From Verrucomicrobiales bacterium (GTDB lineage: Bacteria > Verrucomicrobiota > Verrucomicrobiia > Verrucomicrobiales > V1-33), in the NCBI GenBank assembly GCA_023253575.1, contig JALRGB010000712.1:1-7125 (forward strand): 7,125 nucleotides of DNA, given 5' to 3'. Within the stretch, counting starts at the first letter, position 1. Every line of letters starts with the position of its first letter. Shown here in pieces: positions 1 to 6,748 of this stretch. The position numbers and the translations under genes are program-made. The notes below the pieces were generated by a model. The model had not been told where the DNA came from and did no database searches. It saw only the letters and a program-made list of their open reading frames with translations.

Positions 1-52
1 TCGGGCTACGCTAGAGGAGGCGCTGACGCGGATGGAGCGGGCCGCTGGCTGA
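1..52 (+). CDS. C-terminal tail of an upstream gene (partial)
   Basis: Codons beginning at base 2 read RATLEEALTRMERAAG and end at a TGA at 50-52. The segment is an amphipathic, charged helix-like tail, and 13 of its 16 codons end in G or C, as expected for coding DNA at this GC content. The gene would converge on the minus-strand gene whose stop codon lies 56 bases further on. The 'ATxEExxEALxRMxxA' flavour recalls the last helix of class I/II PLP-dependent aminotransferases, but 16 residues cannot establish this. The 5' part lies outside the window, so function is unassigned. The frame starting at base 1 is also open here, but it runs on antisense to the next gene and its third-position composition looks less like coding. 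Confidence 0.5.
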   Translation, partial: RATLEEALTRMERAAG

Positions 53-75
53 TGGCGGCGAGGTGGCTTGACTGG

Positions 76-88
76 GGCCCGGCGGGCC
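76..88. terminator. Small GC hairpin between convergent genes
   Basis: GGCCC (76-80) and GGGCC (84-88) form a perfect 5-bp stem around a GGC loop in the 56-base gap between two converging stop codons. No T-run follows on either strand, so it is not a classical intrinsic terminator. It may help bidirectional termination, or it may be chance in GC-rich DNA. Confidence 0.25.
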
Positions 89-108
89 GCCTGCCTGCGG
101 CTGTAGAC

Positions 109-1851
109 CTACAATTTCACGGCGACGGGCTGGGCGAATTCCGCTTGTTCTTCACTCGAGAGTTGGCCTGCGGCGGCCAGCATGAAGGCGAGCTGGCTGG
201 CTCCGGTAGGCACGCGGACCAGCGCGGCCACAGATTGCCAGCCGTCGGGATCGGGTGATCCATCTGGTGGGATTTCCATGGCGGCGGCGGTGGCGGTCCA
301 CCTTCCCCGGGCGTCTTTCCAGCCGATCTTGAGAGAAGTGGTGCCGTGGCCAGTCGATTTGAGGCGCGAGCCGACCGCGTACGTCTCACCTGCTTTGACG
401 GCGAGGTCTTGGCCGAAGGTGGCCTCGATGGCTCCGGTCCAGGCGACCGTGGCTGGCTGGCTGGTTCCGGTGGCTGGGGCCACCCGTCGCGCGGTGCCTC
501 GGGAATCTTCGCGCTGCCACGTCCACCATGAGACTGGAAGGTTCTCTTTTCCTATTTTGGCAAAGTCGGCATTGGCTAGCCGGTTGTCAGTGGGAGGGGC
601 GGCGGCGAGGCGTTCTTTGGCCGTGGCGGCGGGGCTGCGGGCGCTGGCGAGGGCTGCCACGACGCTGGGAAAGCGGTCGGTCCAGACCGGGGTGGGCTTG
701 GGTGTGGGCTCGGGTGTGTTAGGCCACCAGCGTCCGTTTTCGCTATGAATCCAGACCCAGCCATCTGAGGCTTGCAGGGCGTAAGTGGTATGGGCGGCGA
801 GTCGTGCGTCGGGCGGTCCGTTTAGGGGATCGGTGAACCACGAGTTTTCGTAGGGTGGCAGAAAGGCATCGAGGAGCAGGCCATGGCTGACGAGGAGTTG
901 GGCGCGGATTTTGGCGCGGTGTTCCGGGGCGGCGAGCCGCGCCGACTGGGTGCGGAGGTTGGTGTAGGCGCGGTTGAAAGCGGCCTCGCTAGAGGCGCGC
1001 TGACCGGTTTCCTGATTGCCATCGATGAAGATCATTTTTGGTGGGGCGGCGTCCCACCAGCCATCGATGAAGGACGGCAGCAATCCCCACGGGTGGCTGG
1101 AGAGCAGGGCGGCGGGGCTGGCTTCGGTCACTAGCAGGGGCAGCAGATCAGAATACAGATGGTGGCAGACGATGACGGCTTCGGGAAATTCTGCGCCCAC
1201 GGCCAGCATGACCTCGCGGCCGCGATCGCGGGCGACTTTGGCATAGGTCGCAAAATCTTTTTCGCCTCGTTGTGATTGCTCATGGTAACTGAATAGTCGG
1301 CGGGTAGTGGTGGCCGTGGCGGCGGGCGGTCTGGCATCAAAGGCCAGCCCGCGCAAACCGCCGAGCTTGGCGGCCCGGGCCAGCAGGCGCCAGTGATCAA
1401 CAGTTTCGCGCCATCCCGTATCATCAAACCAATCGACATCTCCTGGCTGGGCGAGCACGGCGAGGAAATTTTCCCGGGCTCGAGCTGGTTTAGTTTCTTT
1501 AAGATCCAGAACCATGGCCTCGATTTCTGCCGGTTGCCATGGATCACGGCTGAAGGCGAATTCGGCTGGTGCGGTGGTGCCGTCGGCGCGTTGTCGGGTC
1601 GGGCGGATGACGGTGCCGTCGAACGGGAGTTTTTCAAAGACGGCGAGGTGGGCCTTGAATTCGGCTGGGGTGGGATTGTCCCGGCCGGTGGCGATGAGTC
1701 GGCGCTGAGCGGTGCTGGCCTGGGCTGGGCCGGGGGTAGAGAGCGCGGCCACGGCAGCGAGCACAAGCAGGAAAAATGGCGGCGTCCAATCGGGCATGAG
1801 GCAGCATAACCAATGGTGGAGCGAGCGCCTGCGAAAGATCGCGGGAAGCAT
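109..1851 (-). CDS. Secreted TIM-barrel glycoside-hydrolase-like protein with C-terminal CBM-like domain
   Basis: This 580-residue exported protein opens with an Arg-rich stretch (RRR, residues 7-9), a hydrophobic core (about 26-38, FFLLVLAAVAAL) and an AQA cleavage-like site near residue 45. Residues about 50-400 look like a beta/alpha barrel. Strand-end acidic motifs include GLAFDAR (169-174), SFIDGWW (260-266), MIFIDGNQET (273-282) and SDGWVWIHSENGRWW (362-376), a layout seen in glycoside-hydrolase-like barrels. A Pro/Thr linker (378-389) follows, then a beta-sandwich (about 424-565) that starts NRLANADF and resembles CBM_4_9-type carbohydrate-binding domains. D172, D277 and E281 are candidate catalytic acids, by inference. 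I cannot assign a GH family, and a catalytically dead binding protein is possible. The start is uncertain. The ATG at 1851 gives the signal peptide its positive charges. An internal ATG at 1797 gives 562 residues with no basic residue before the core. Neither has a clear Shine-Dalgarno. The gene is divergent from the CotH gene. Confidence 0.85.
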   Translation of the reverse strand: MLPAIFRRRSLHHWLCCLMPDWTPPFFLLVLAAVAALSTPGPAQASTAQRRLIATGRDNPTPAEFKAHLAVFEKLPFDGTVIRPTRQRADGTTAPAEFAFSRDPWQPAEIEAMVLDLKETKPARARENFLAVLAQPGDVDWFDDTGWRETVDHWRLLARAAKLGGLRGLAFDARPPAATATTTRRLFSYHEQSQRGEKDFATYAKVARDRGREVMLAVGAEFPEAVIVCHHLYSDLLPLLVTEASPAALLSSHPWGLLPSFIDGWWDAAPPKMIFIDGNQETGQRASSEAAFNRAYTNLRTQSARLAAPEHRAKIRAQLLVSHGLLLDAFLPPYENSWFTDPLNGPPDARLAAHTTYALQASDGWVWIHSENGRWWPNTPEPTPKPTPVWTDRFPSVVAALASARSPAATAKERLAAAPPTDNRLANADFAKIGKENLPVSWWTWQREDSRGTARRVAPATGTSQPATVAWTGAIEATFGQDLAVKAGETYAVGSRLKSTGHGTTSLKIGWKDARGRWTATAAAMEIPPDGSPDPDGWQSVAALVRVPTGASQLAFMLAAAGQLSSEEQAEFAQPVAVKL

Positions 1852-1938
1852 CGACCCCGGGGATTTTGAGGAAGCGCAAATTTTTACATTCCCTTGAGGC
1901 CATTACGTCCGCATACTGAATCCATTCGAGACCCATTC
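1852..1938. promoter_or_regulatory. Divergent intergenic region between the two secreted-protein genes
   Basis: These 87 bases (141 if the minus gene starts at 1797) separate two divergent start codons and should hold both promoters. There is an 8-bp CCCCGGGG palindrome at 1855-1862 and a local AT-rich island at about 1863-1891, the best place for promoter melting. Partial -35-like (TTGAGG at 1866-1871 or 1894-1899) and -10-like (TACATT at 1885-1890, CATACT at 1912-1917) hexamers occur, but their spacings (12-13 bases) are too short, so I do not name a promoter. A weak GAG at 1928-1930, 8 bases before the plus-strand ATG, is the only Shine-Dalgarno-like match. Confidence 0.4.
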
Positions 1939-4900
1939 ATGAAATTCCCTGTTTTTGCCCATGTCTTCGCCCTGTGTCTGGGGTGGTTGCGGTTGGCCGG
2001 GTGGTTGGCGGCCCTTGTTTGCCTGCCGGTGGCGGTGGTTGAAGCGGGCCGTTATCCTGCAGTGAGCAGCCAGTCATTTGCGTATGCTAACGGTGCTGTG
2101 CCTGGAGTGGGGGCGTGGAATGACGGCACGTCGTTGTCCAGCACGGCGGTGGGTGATCCGCCGGTTCCTTTGGCGTCGGTCATGGGAAATTCGCTGCGAC
2201 TGGCGGGTGACGGGCAATTTGGGACGACGGCGGCCTTTAAGCTCCCGGATCTGGATAGTGGTCAGGATATCAGCGGGCTGACGGTTAGTTTTTCGCTCAA
2301 GTTTTTTTCTACGGCGGCGCCGGGGCAGGGGATATCGATGAATTTCGGAGCCATTCCGGAAGGGAACGGTGATGGGGAGTTGGGGTGGGCGTTGCCTGGT
2401 GGTCTGACAGTGGCGTGGGAAACGGCGGTTGATCCGGCGGCGGGGCAGCCGCAGGGGGCGCTTGTGGTGTATGCGAACAATGTTTTGATTGCGCGATACC
2501 CGCGCAGTTTCATCAACGACACGGGATTTCGGGCCACGGTGGTTCGGTGGGATGCGCAGGGTCTTGATGTGCGCTGGAACAATGAGGATATTGTCGTCAA
2601 TCTTCCGGTCCCTGGGTTTGCCCCGGCCATTGGTCACCGGCTGGCCTTTTCCGCTCGCACAGGCGCGGCCACCTCGCAGGAAATCGCGATGGATAATTTG
2701 AGTGTGATTACCACTGCGTCGACCCTGATCGCGACGGGCGGGCCGGTTATCACAGAATTTGTCGCCAGTAATACCGATTCTTATGAAGACGAAGAACTGG
2801 ATACGCCGGACTGGCTGGAGCTACTCAACGGCAGTCCGGCGCCGGTGTCGCTGGCTGGGTGGTCGCTGACCAATGATCGTGCCGACAAGAAAAAGTGGAT
2901 GTTTCCTGCGGTCGCTCTGCCGGCCAATGCTTACCGGGTCGTTTTTTGTTCGGGTAAAAACCGTGCGGGGGGCACAGGTCAGTGGCACACGAATTTTGTG
3001 TTGTCGCGCGAGGGTGGGTATCTGGCGTTGATTCGGCCGGACCAGACCGTGGCCTCGGAGTTCACGTATGGTCCTCAGGCGGAGGATGTGGCGTATGGTG
3101 AGATTGGTTCGGCCCGAGTGGCCGGGTATTTGGAGACGCCGACGGCGGGGGTGAAAAACGTCAGTTTGCTGGGCGCGGGGCCCCCGGCCGAGGGCGTCAG
3201 TTTCTCCCGACCGGGTGGGCTGTTGCCGCCGGGCGCCAATGCCACGCTCGAGGTCGCCCCGCCAGCCGGCCCGGGGGCCGTCGTTCGTTATGCCCTCGGC
3301 CAGTCGCTGCCAACCGAGTCGTCGCCGGCCTTCACCGAACCATTGGTCATAGCTACTACCACGACCGTCCGGGCGCGGGTCTTTCAGCCCGGGCGCCTTC
3401 CCGGTCCGGTTAGCAGCCGCACGTTTCTGCGGCTCGACCCGACGCTCGGAAACTACAACGGCTCGGGTCAGGTTTTTTCTTCCAACCTACCGGTGGTGAT
3501 TCTCGATAGTCACGGGGTGCGGGTGGATGATACCACCAATCCTGGGGAAGCGCGGCCGTACCGGCCGACGTATGCAGTGGTCATTGCTCCGGATCCGGTG
3601 ACCGGGCGGGCCCGGCTGGATGGTCCGGTCGATTACCAAGGGCGCAGCGGCACGCATGTGCGGGGCGAGAGTTCTTCAGGGTTTGATCAGAAATCATACG
3701 CCTGGGAGACATGGGACAATAAAGATCAGGATAAAGATGAATCCATTCTCGGAATGCCGGCTGAATCCGACTGGGCGTTGATTGCACCTTGGTCGGAAAA
3801 AACAATGCTTCGAAATTACCTGATGTTTTCGACGTTTGATGCGGTGCGAGGCGATTGGGTGGCCCCGCGGACGCGGTTTGTGGAAGTTTTTTTCAATCAG
3901 GAGCCCGGGCAGCCGGTGAGTTATGCCGACTACCGCGGCTGCTATCTGTTGGTGGAGCGCATCAAACGCGCGGCCAACCGCGTCGATGTCGCCAAAATCA
4001 ATCCATTGGTGGCAGATCCCGCGCTCGTGACAGGCGGTTATCTTTTCAAGACGGACAAACCCACGCCCGGATCGACCTCATGGACGACGCCGCGCGGGAT
4101 TTCGATTCAAAGCGCCGATCCTGATACTTTCAGCACGAGTCAGCGGGCGTATCTACAGAAATATTTGGCTGACTATGAAGCGGTGCTGCACAGCAATTCC
4201 TTCAGTAATCCTGAAACCGGTTATGCGGCGTGGATTGATGTTTCAAGTTTCATTGATTCTCAATGGGCCGTGGAAATTCCCAAGCAGATTGACGGGTATG
4301 TATTCAGTACTTATTACCACAAAGACCGTGGGGGGAAGGTGCGTGCTGGTCCCTTGTGGGATTTTAATATTTCGATGGGCAATGCGGACTATGCGGAGGG
4401 CGAGTTTCGCACGGGCTGGAACTATGCGGCGGCCCCGCGCACGGCGCCGCTGGCGGGGGGGCTTTGGTATGCGCGGCTGCATGCGGACCCCAACTATCGG
4501 GTGGCCACTTTTGACCGTTATTGGGAGTTGCGTCAGGGGGTGTGGAGTACGTCGGCGTTGATGGCGAGGATTGATGCGGCGGCTACGTTGTTGACTGACG
4601 GCCAGACGGCGCTGGTGACGAACAATTCACCTGTCACCCAGCAAAGCCCGGCCGCCCGCCATTACCGGAAGCATAAAATCTTGGGTGCTCGTCAGTGGCC
4701 GAATCCTGCTGATGCCACTACGCGGACGAATTATCAGGCTGAAGTAGCCTTTCTGCGCGGCTGGATGAGTGACCGGCTGGCGTGGATGGACGATCAGTTT
4801 TTGGTGGCGTCATCGGCGATGCGGCCGCCGGTCATGACCGCGGTGACGGCGGCGCCCGGATCTATGCGGGTCACGCTGGCGCCGTATGCGGACGTTCGCC

Positions 4901-6693
4901 CCGGAGTTCATTATCCCGATGGTATTCTGCACTTCACTACTGATGGGACGGACCCACGTCCGCTTCATTCCGCCTTGCCGACGTCGCAAAACATCACACT
5001 GAAGGCTGAGCACGGTTTGGGCCGGTGGTTTATTCCGACGGCCGCCAATGGCGGGGCCGCGTTGAATCCGGCGGACTGGACGGGTCTGGCCGACCCTCCG
5101 AATATCGGCCAGTGGTCGGAGGGGACGCTGGGTCTTGGGTTTGACACGCAGCCGTCTTCCAGCTCCAACCGGACGATGTATTATGTCGGAGGGGCGCACG
5201 TCAATGATACGGCGTGGACTGGGGGGGCGAGCAATGTGCAGGCGGCCATGTTGAATCAGACGGCTGCGGCCTTTGTACGGGTCCCATTTACCTTGACTGC
5301 GGACCAGCACGGCCGTCTCGCGATGTTGACGCTGGGGGCGCGGTATGACGACGGATTTATTGTTTTTGTGAACGGAGTGGAAGTCCACCGCCAGCATGTC
5401 ACGGCGGAGGTGCCGGCGGCGTGGAACGCCACCGCGAATGCCACTCCCACCAGTCATTCCGAAAGCGCCAGCGTGGCCGTCAGTACCTTCAATCTGTCAC
5501 ATGCCATCCGCCACACCCGCGAAGGGGAAAATATACTCGCGGTCGTGGCCTTGAACAAAACCGCCGCCGATTCTGATTTTCTCTTTAGTCCGACCCTGAC
5601 GGCTAGCCTCGGCGTGCGGGCTTCCGCTCCGCAGCCAACCATCGTGGCTCCAGTTTACACCAGTCCGCTCACGCTTTCTGCCAGTACCACCGTCAAGGCC
5701 CGCCTCTTTTGGCCCGCCACTGGCATGTGGTCGCCGCTGGCCGTATCGAGCATCGCCGTCGGCTCCGTGCCAGCCTCGCGACAGAATATCGTGATCTCGG
5801 AAATTCAATACAGCCCGGCAGATCCGTCCCCATCCGAGGCTGCTGTCGGCGCCACCGCCGCCAGTGACTTTGAGTTTGTCGAATTGCTCAATACATCGGC
5901 CACCGAGACAGTGGATCTGACTGGCACGCGCCTCGGCGGTGCCGTGCAGGAATTTGATTTTTCGCTGGCTGATCCATCGCTGCGATTCCTGCCGCCGGGC
6001 GGTCGCGTGGCGGTGGGTGCCCATGCGGCGGCTTTTCGAGCGCGTTATGGCCCGGCGGCGGCGGCTCGGTTGGCCGGAGTTTTTGGCGGAAGATTGAACA
6101 ACAATAGCGGAGAGACACTCACGCTGCTGGATCGCGCGGGCGCCGTGATTTGGGGTTTTGCGTATGATGACAAGCACCCATGGCCGGTGGTGGGGGACGG
6201 GGCTTCGATCGTGTTGAACAATCCCATGAGCCAGCCACCTCCTGATCCTGCGGTGGGATCGAACTGGAGAGCAAGTCCGTCGTTAGCGGGGGCGCCGGGC
6301 GAGCCCGACAGCGTGAATTTCACGTTGGTTCCTGGTGGTGATGATGATGGGGATGGGCTGCCCAATCTGCTGGAGTACGTTCTGGGCAGTGATCCGGTTC
6401 GGTCTTCGTCCGTGGCGGCGATGGCGGTCGCGATGGTGGTGGACGAGGTGGGGCCGGCGGGGTCGGCGTATGTGCAGTTTGAATTTCCGCGGAATTTGTC
6501 AGCGGACGGCTATTTGTTGGGTGTGGAGACGAGCGCGGATCTGCATTCATGGCAGCCGGAGGCAGGAGGGCTCGTCTGGGTGGGCAGTCGTCGCGACTCG
6601 GCTGGTCTTCAGGTGGAGACGTGGCGGTCCGCCAGTCCGGTTTCTAGTGGGGCGGCTCCGGTGTTTTACCGTCTAGTGGCCCGGTCGCGTTGA
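1939..6693 (+). CDS. Secreted multidomain CotH kinase-like / lamin-tail-domain protein
   Basis: This is a complete 1584-residue protein. The ATG at 1939 is preferred over a TTG at 1894 because it begins directly on the signal peptide (MKFPVFAHVFALCLGWLRLAG, cleavage near residue 36). Domains, approximately: 42-257 laminin-G/concanavalin-like; 267-404 lamin-tail domain (PVITEFVASN, PDWLELLN, LAGWSLTND); 419-498 chitobiase-C-terminal-like; 515-954 CotH kinase-like; 960-1024 first half of a second chitobiase-like domain (FTTDGTDPR); 1024-1224 jelly-roll (YDDGFIVFVNGVEV); 1228-1274 the second half (LTLSASTTVKAR...MWSPL); 1283-1457 second lamin-tail domain (VISEIQYSP, FEFVELLN); 1468-1486 DDDGDGLPNLLEYVLGSDP, a calcium-loop-like repeat; 1495-1584 C-terminal beta domain ending FYRLVARSR. 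Expected CotH landmarks are present: K585, SDW at 610-612, MLRN at 623-626, E673, and GPLWDFNISMGN with D808 and N810. CotH of Bacillus spore coats is an atypical secreted protein kinase; activity and substrate here are unknown. No frameshift or truncation is visible. The domain string is that of an extracellular or outer-surface protein, and the lamin-tail and beta domains probably serve binding or anchoring. Confidence 0.93.
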   Translation: MKFPVFAHVFALCLGWLRLAGWLAALVCLPVAVVEAGRYPAVSSQSFAYANGAVPGVGAWNDGTSLSSTAVGDPPVPLASVMGNSLRLAGDGQFGTTAAFKLPDLDSGQDISGLTVSFSLKFFSTAAPGQGISMNFGAIPEGNGDGELGWALPGGLTVAWETAVDPAAGQPQGALVVYANNVLIARYPRSFINDTGFRATVVRWDAQGLDVRWNNEDIVVNLPVPGFAPAIGHRLAFSARTGAATSQEIAMDNLSVITTASTLIATGGPVITEFVASNTDSYEDEELDTPDWLELLNGSPAPVSLAGWSLTNDRADKKKWMFPAVALPANAYRVVFCSGKNRAGGTGQWHTNFVLSREGGYLALIRPDQTVASEFTYGPQAEDVAYGEIGSARVAGYLETPTAGVKNVSLLGAGPPAEGVSFSRPGGLLPPGANATLEVAPPAGPGAVVRYALGQSLPTESSPAFTEPLVIATTTTVRARVFQPGRLPGPVSSRTFLRLDPTLGNYNGSGQVFSSNLPVVILDSHGVRVDDTTNPGEARPYRPTYAVVIAPDPVTGRARLDGPVDYQGRSGTHVRGESSSGFDQKSYAWETWDNKDQDKDESILGMPAESDWALIAPWSEKTMLRNYLMFSTFDAVRGDWVAPRTRFVEVFFNQEPGQPVSYADYRGCYLLVERIKRAANRVDVAKINPLVADPALVTGGYLFKTDKPTPGSTSWTTPRGISIQSADPDTFSTSQRAYLQKYLADYEAVLHSNSFSNPETGYAAWIDVSSFIDSQWAVEIPKQIDGYVFSTYYHKDRGGKVRAGPLWDFNISMGNADYAEGEFRTGWNYAAAPRTAPLAGGLWYARLHADPNYRVATFDRYWELRQGVWSTSALMARIDAAATLLTDGQTALVTNNSPVTQQSPAARHYRKHKILGARQWPNPADATTRTNYQAEVAFLRGWMSDRLAWMDDQFLVASSAMRPPVMTAVTAAPGSMRVTLAPYADVRPGVHYPDGILHFTTDGTDPRPLHSALPTSQNITLKAEHGLGRWFIPTAANGGAALNPADWTGLADPPNIGQWSEGTLGLGFDTQPSSSSNRTMYYVGGAHVNDTAWTGGASNVQAAMLNQTAAAFVRVPFTLTADQHGRLAMLTLGARYDDGFIVFVNGVEVHRQHVTAEVPAAWNATANATPTSHSESASVAVSTFNLSHAIRHTREGENILAVVALNKTAADSDFLFSPTLTASLGVRASAPQPTIVAPVYTSPLTLSASTTVKARLFWPATGMWSPLAVSSIAVGSVPASRQNIVISEIQYSPADPSPSEAAVGATAASDFEFVELLNTSATETVDLTGTRLGGAVQEFDFSLADPSLRFLPPGGRVAVGAHAAAFRARYGPAAAARLAGVFGGRLNNNSGETLTLLDRAGAVIWGFAYDDKHPWPVVGDGASIVLNNPMSQPPPDPAVGSNWRASPSLAGAPGEPDSVNFTLVPGGDDDGDGLPNLLEYVLGSDPVRSSSVAAMAVAMVVDEVGPAGSAYVQFEFPRNLSADGYLLGVETSADLHSWQPEAGGLVWVGSRRDSAGLQVETWRSASPVSSGAAPVFYRLVARSR

Positions 6694-6704
6694 GGTGGAT
6701 TCAC

Positions 6705-6748
6705 GGGGTTGCACCCTAGGTTGGTATGCGATGCCCCATTGGGGCATC
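6705..6748. repeat. REP-like double-hairpin unit (single copy seen)
   Basis: Two inverted repeats sit in tandem in the gap between convergent genes. The first is GGGT-TGC-ACCC (6706-6716), extendable by a G-T wobble pair and overlapping the palindrome CCTAGG (6715-6720). The second is the 8-bp perfect stem at 6730-6748. Paired short palindromes in extragenic, convergent positions are the hallmark of REP/BIME elements, which in other bacteria are mobilised by RAYT (IS200-like) transposases. Only one copy lies in the window and no transposase is present, so repeat status is inference. Confidence 0.35.
6730..6748. terminator. Bidirectional hairpin between convergent genes
   Basis: GATGCCCC (6730-6737), loop ATT (6738-6740) and GGGGCATC (6741-6748) make a perfect 8-bp stem, 36 bases after the stop of the CotH-like gene. 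It overlaps the last two bases of the minus-strand EEP gene's TGA (6749-6747), so both transcripts would end in it. Neither strand has a following T-tract, so Rho-independent termination would be weak. Protection of the mRNA 3' end or a REP-like identity are the alternatives. Confidence 0.5.

Noticed and set aside
1131..1766. A long open minus-strand frame (about 211 codons) within the barrel gene, in another frame
   Set aside because: It is Pro/Ser/Arg-rich, low in complexity and lies wholly inside a gene with a signal peptide and recognisable fold motifs. It is a GC-rich shadow frame.
1866..1917. Sigma70-like hexamers (TTGAGG, TACATT, CATACT) upstream of the CotH-like gene
   Set aside because: The spacings available are 12-13 bases, not about 17, and the matches are partial. 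I kept only the general regulatory region.
2074..2637. A minus-strand open frame of about 187 codons opposite the laminin-G-like region
   Set aside because: It is extremely Arg/Pro-rich without domain features, as expected for the complement of a GC-rich coding frame.
4455..5227. Two 7-base G tracts (4455-4461 and 5221-5227) as possible phase-variation sites
   Set aside because: Both are in frame with intact downstream domains, and runs this short are expected by chance in G-skewed coding DNA.
5497..6177. A minus-strand open frame of about 226 codons opposite the CotH-like gene
   Set aside because: It is antisense to the second lamin-tail and chitobiase-like domains, is Arg/Gly-rich and has no recognisable motif. 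The sense frame explains the region.
6340..6396. DDDGDGLPNLLEYVLGSDP as a dockerin and hence a cellulosome component
   Set aside because: Only one calcium-loop-like segment is present. A dockerin needs a duplicated motif, and this single copy before a beta domain is the usual end of large verrucomicrobial surface proteins.
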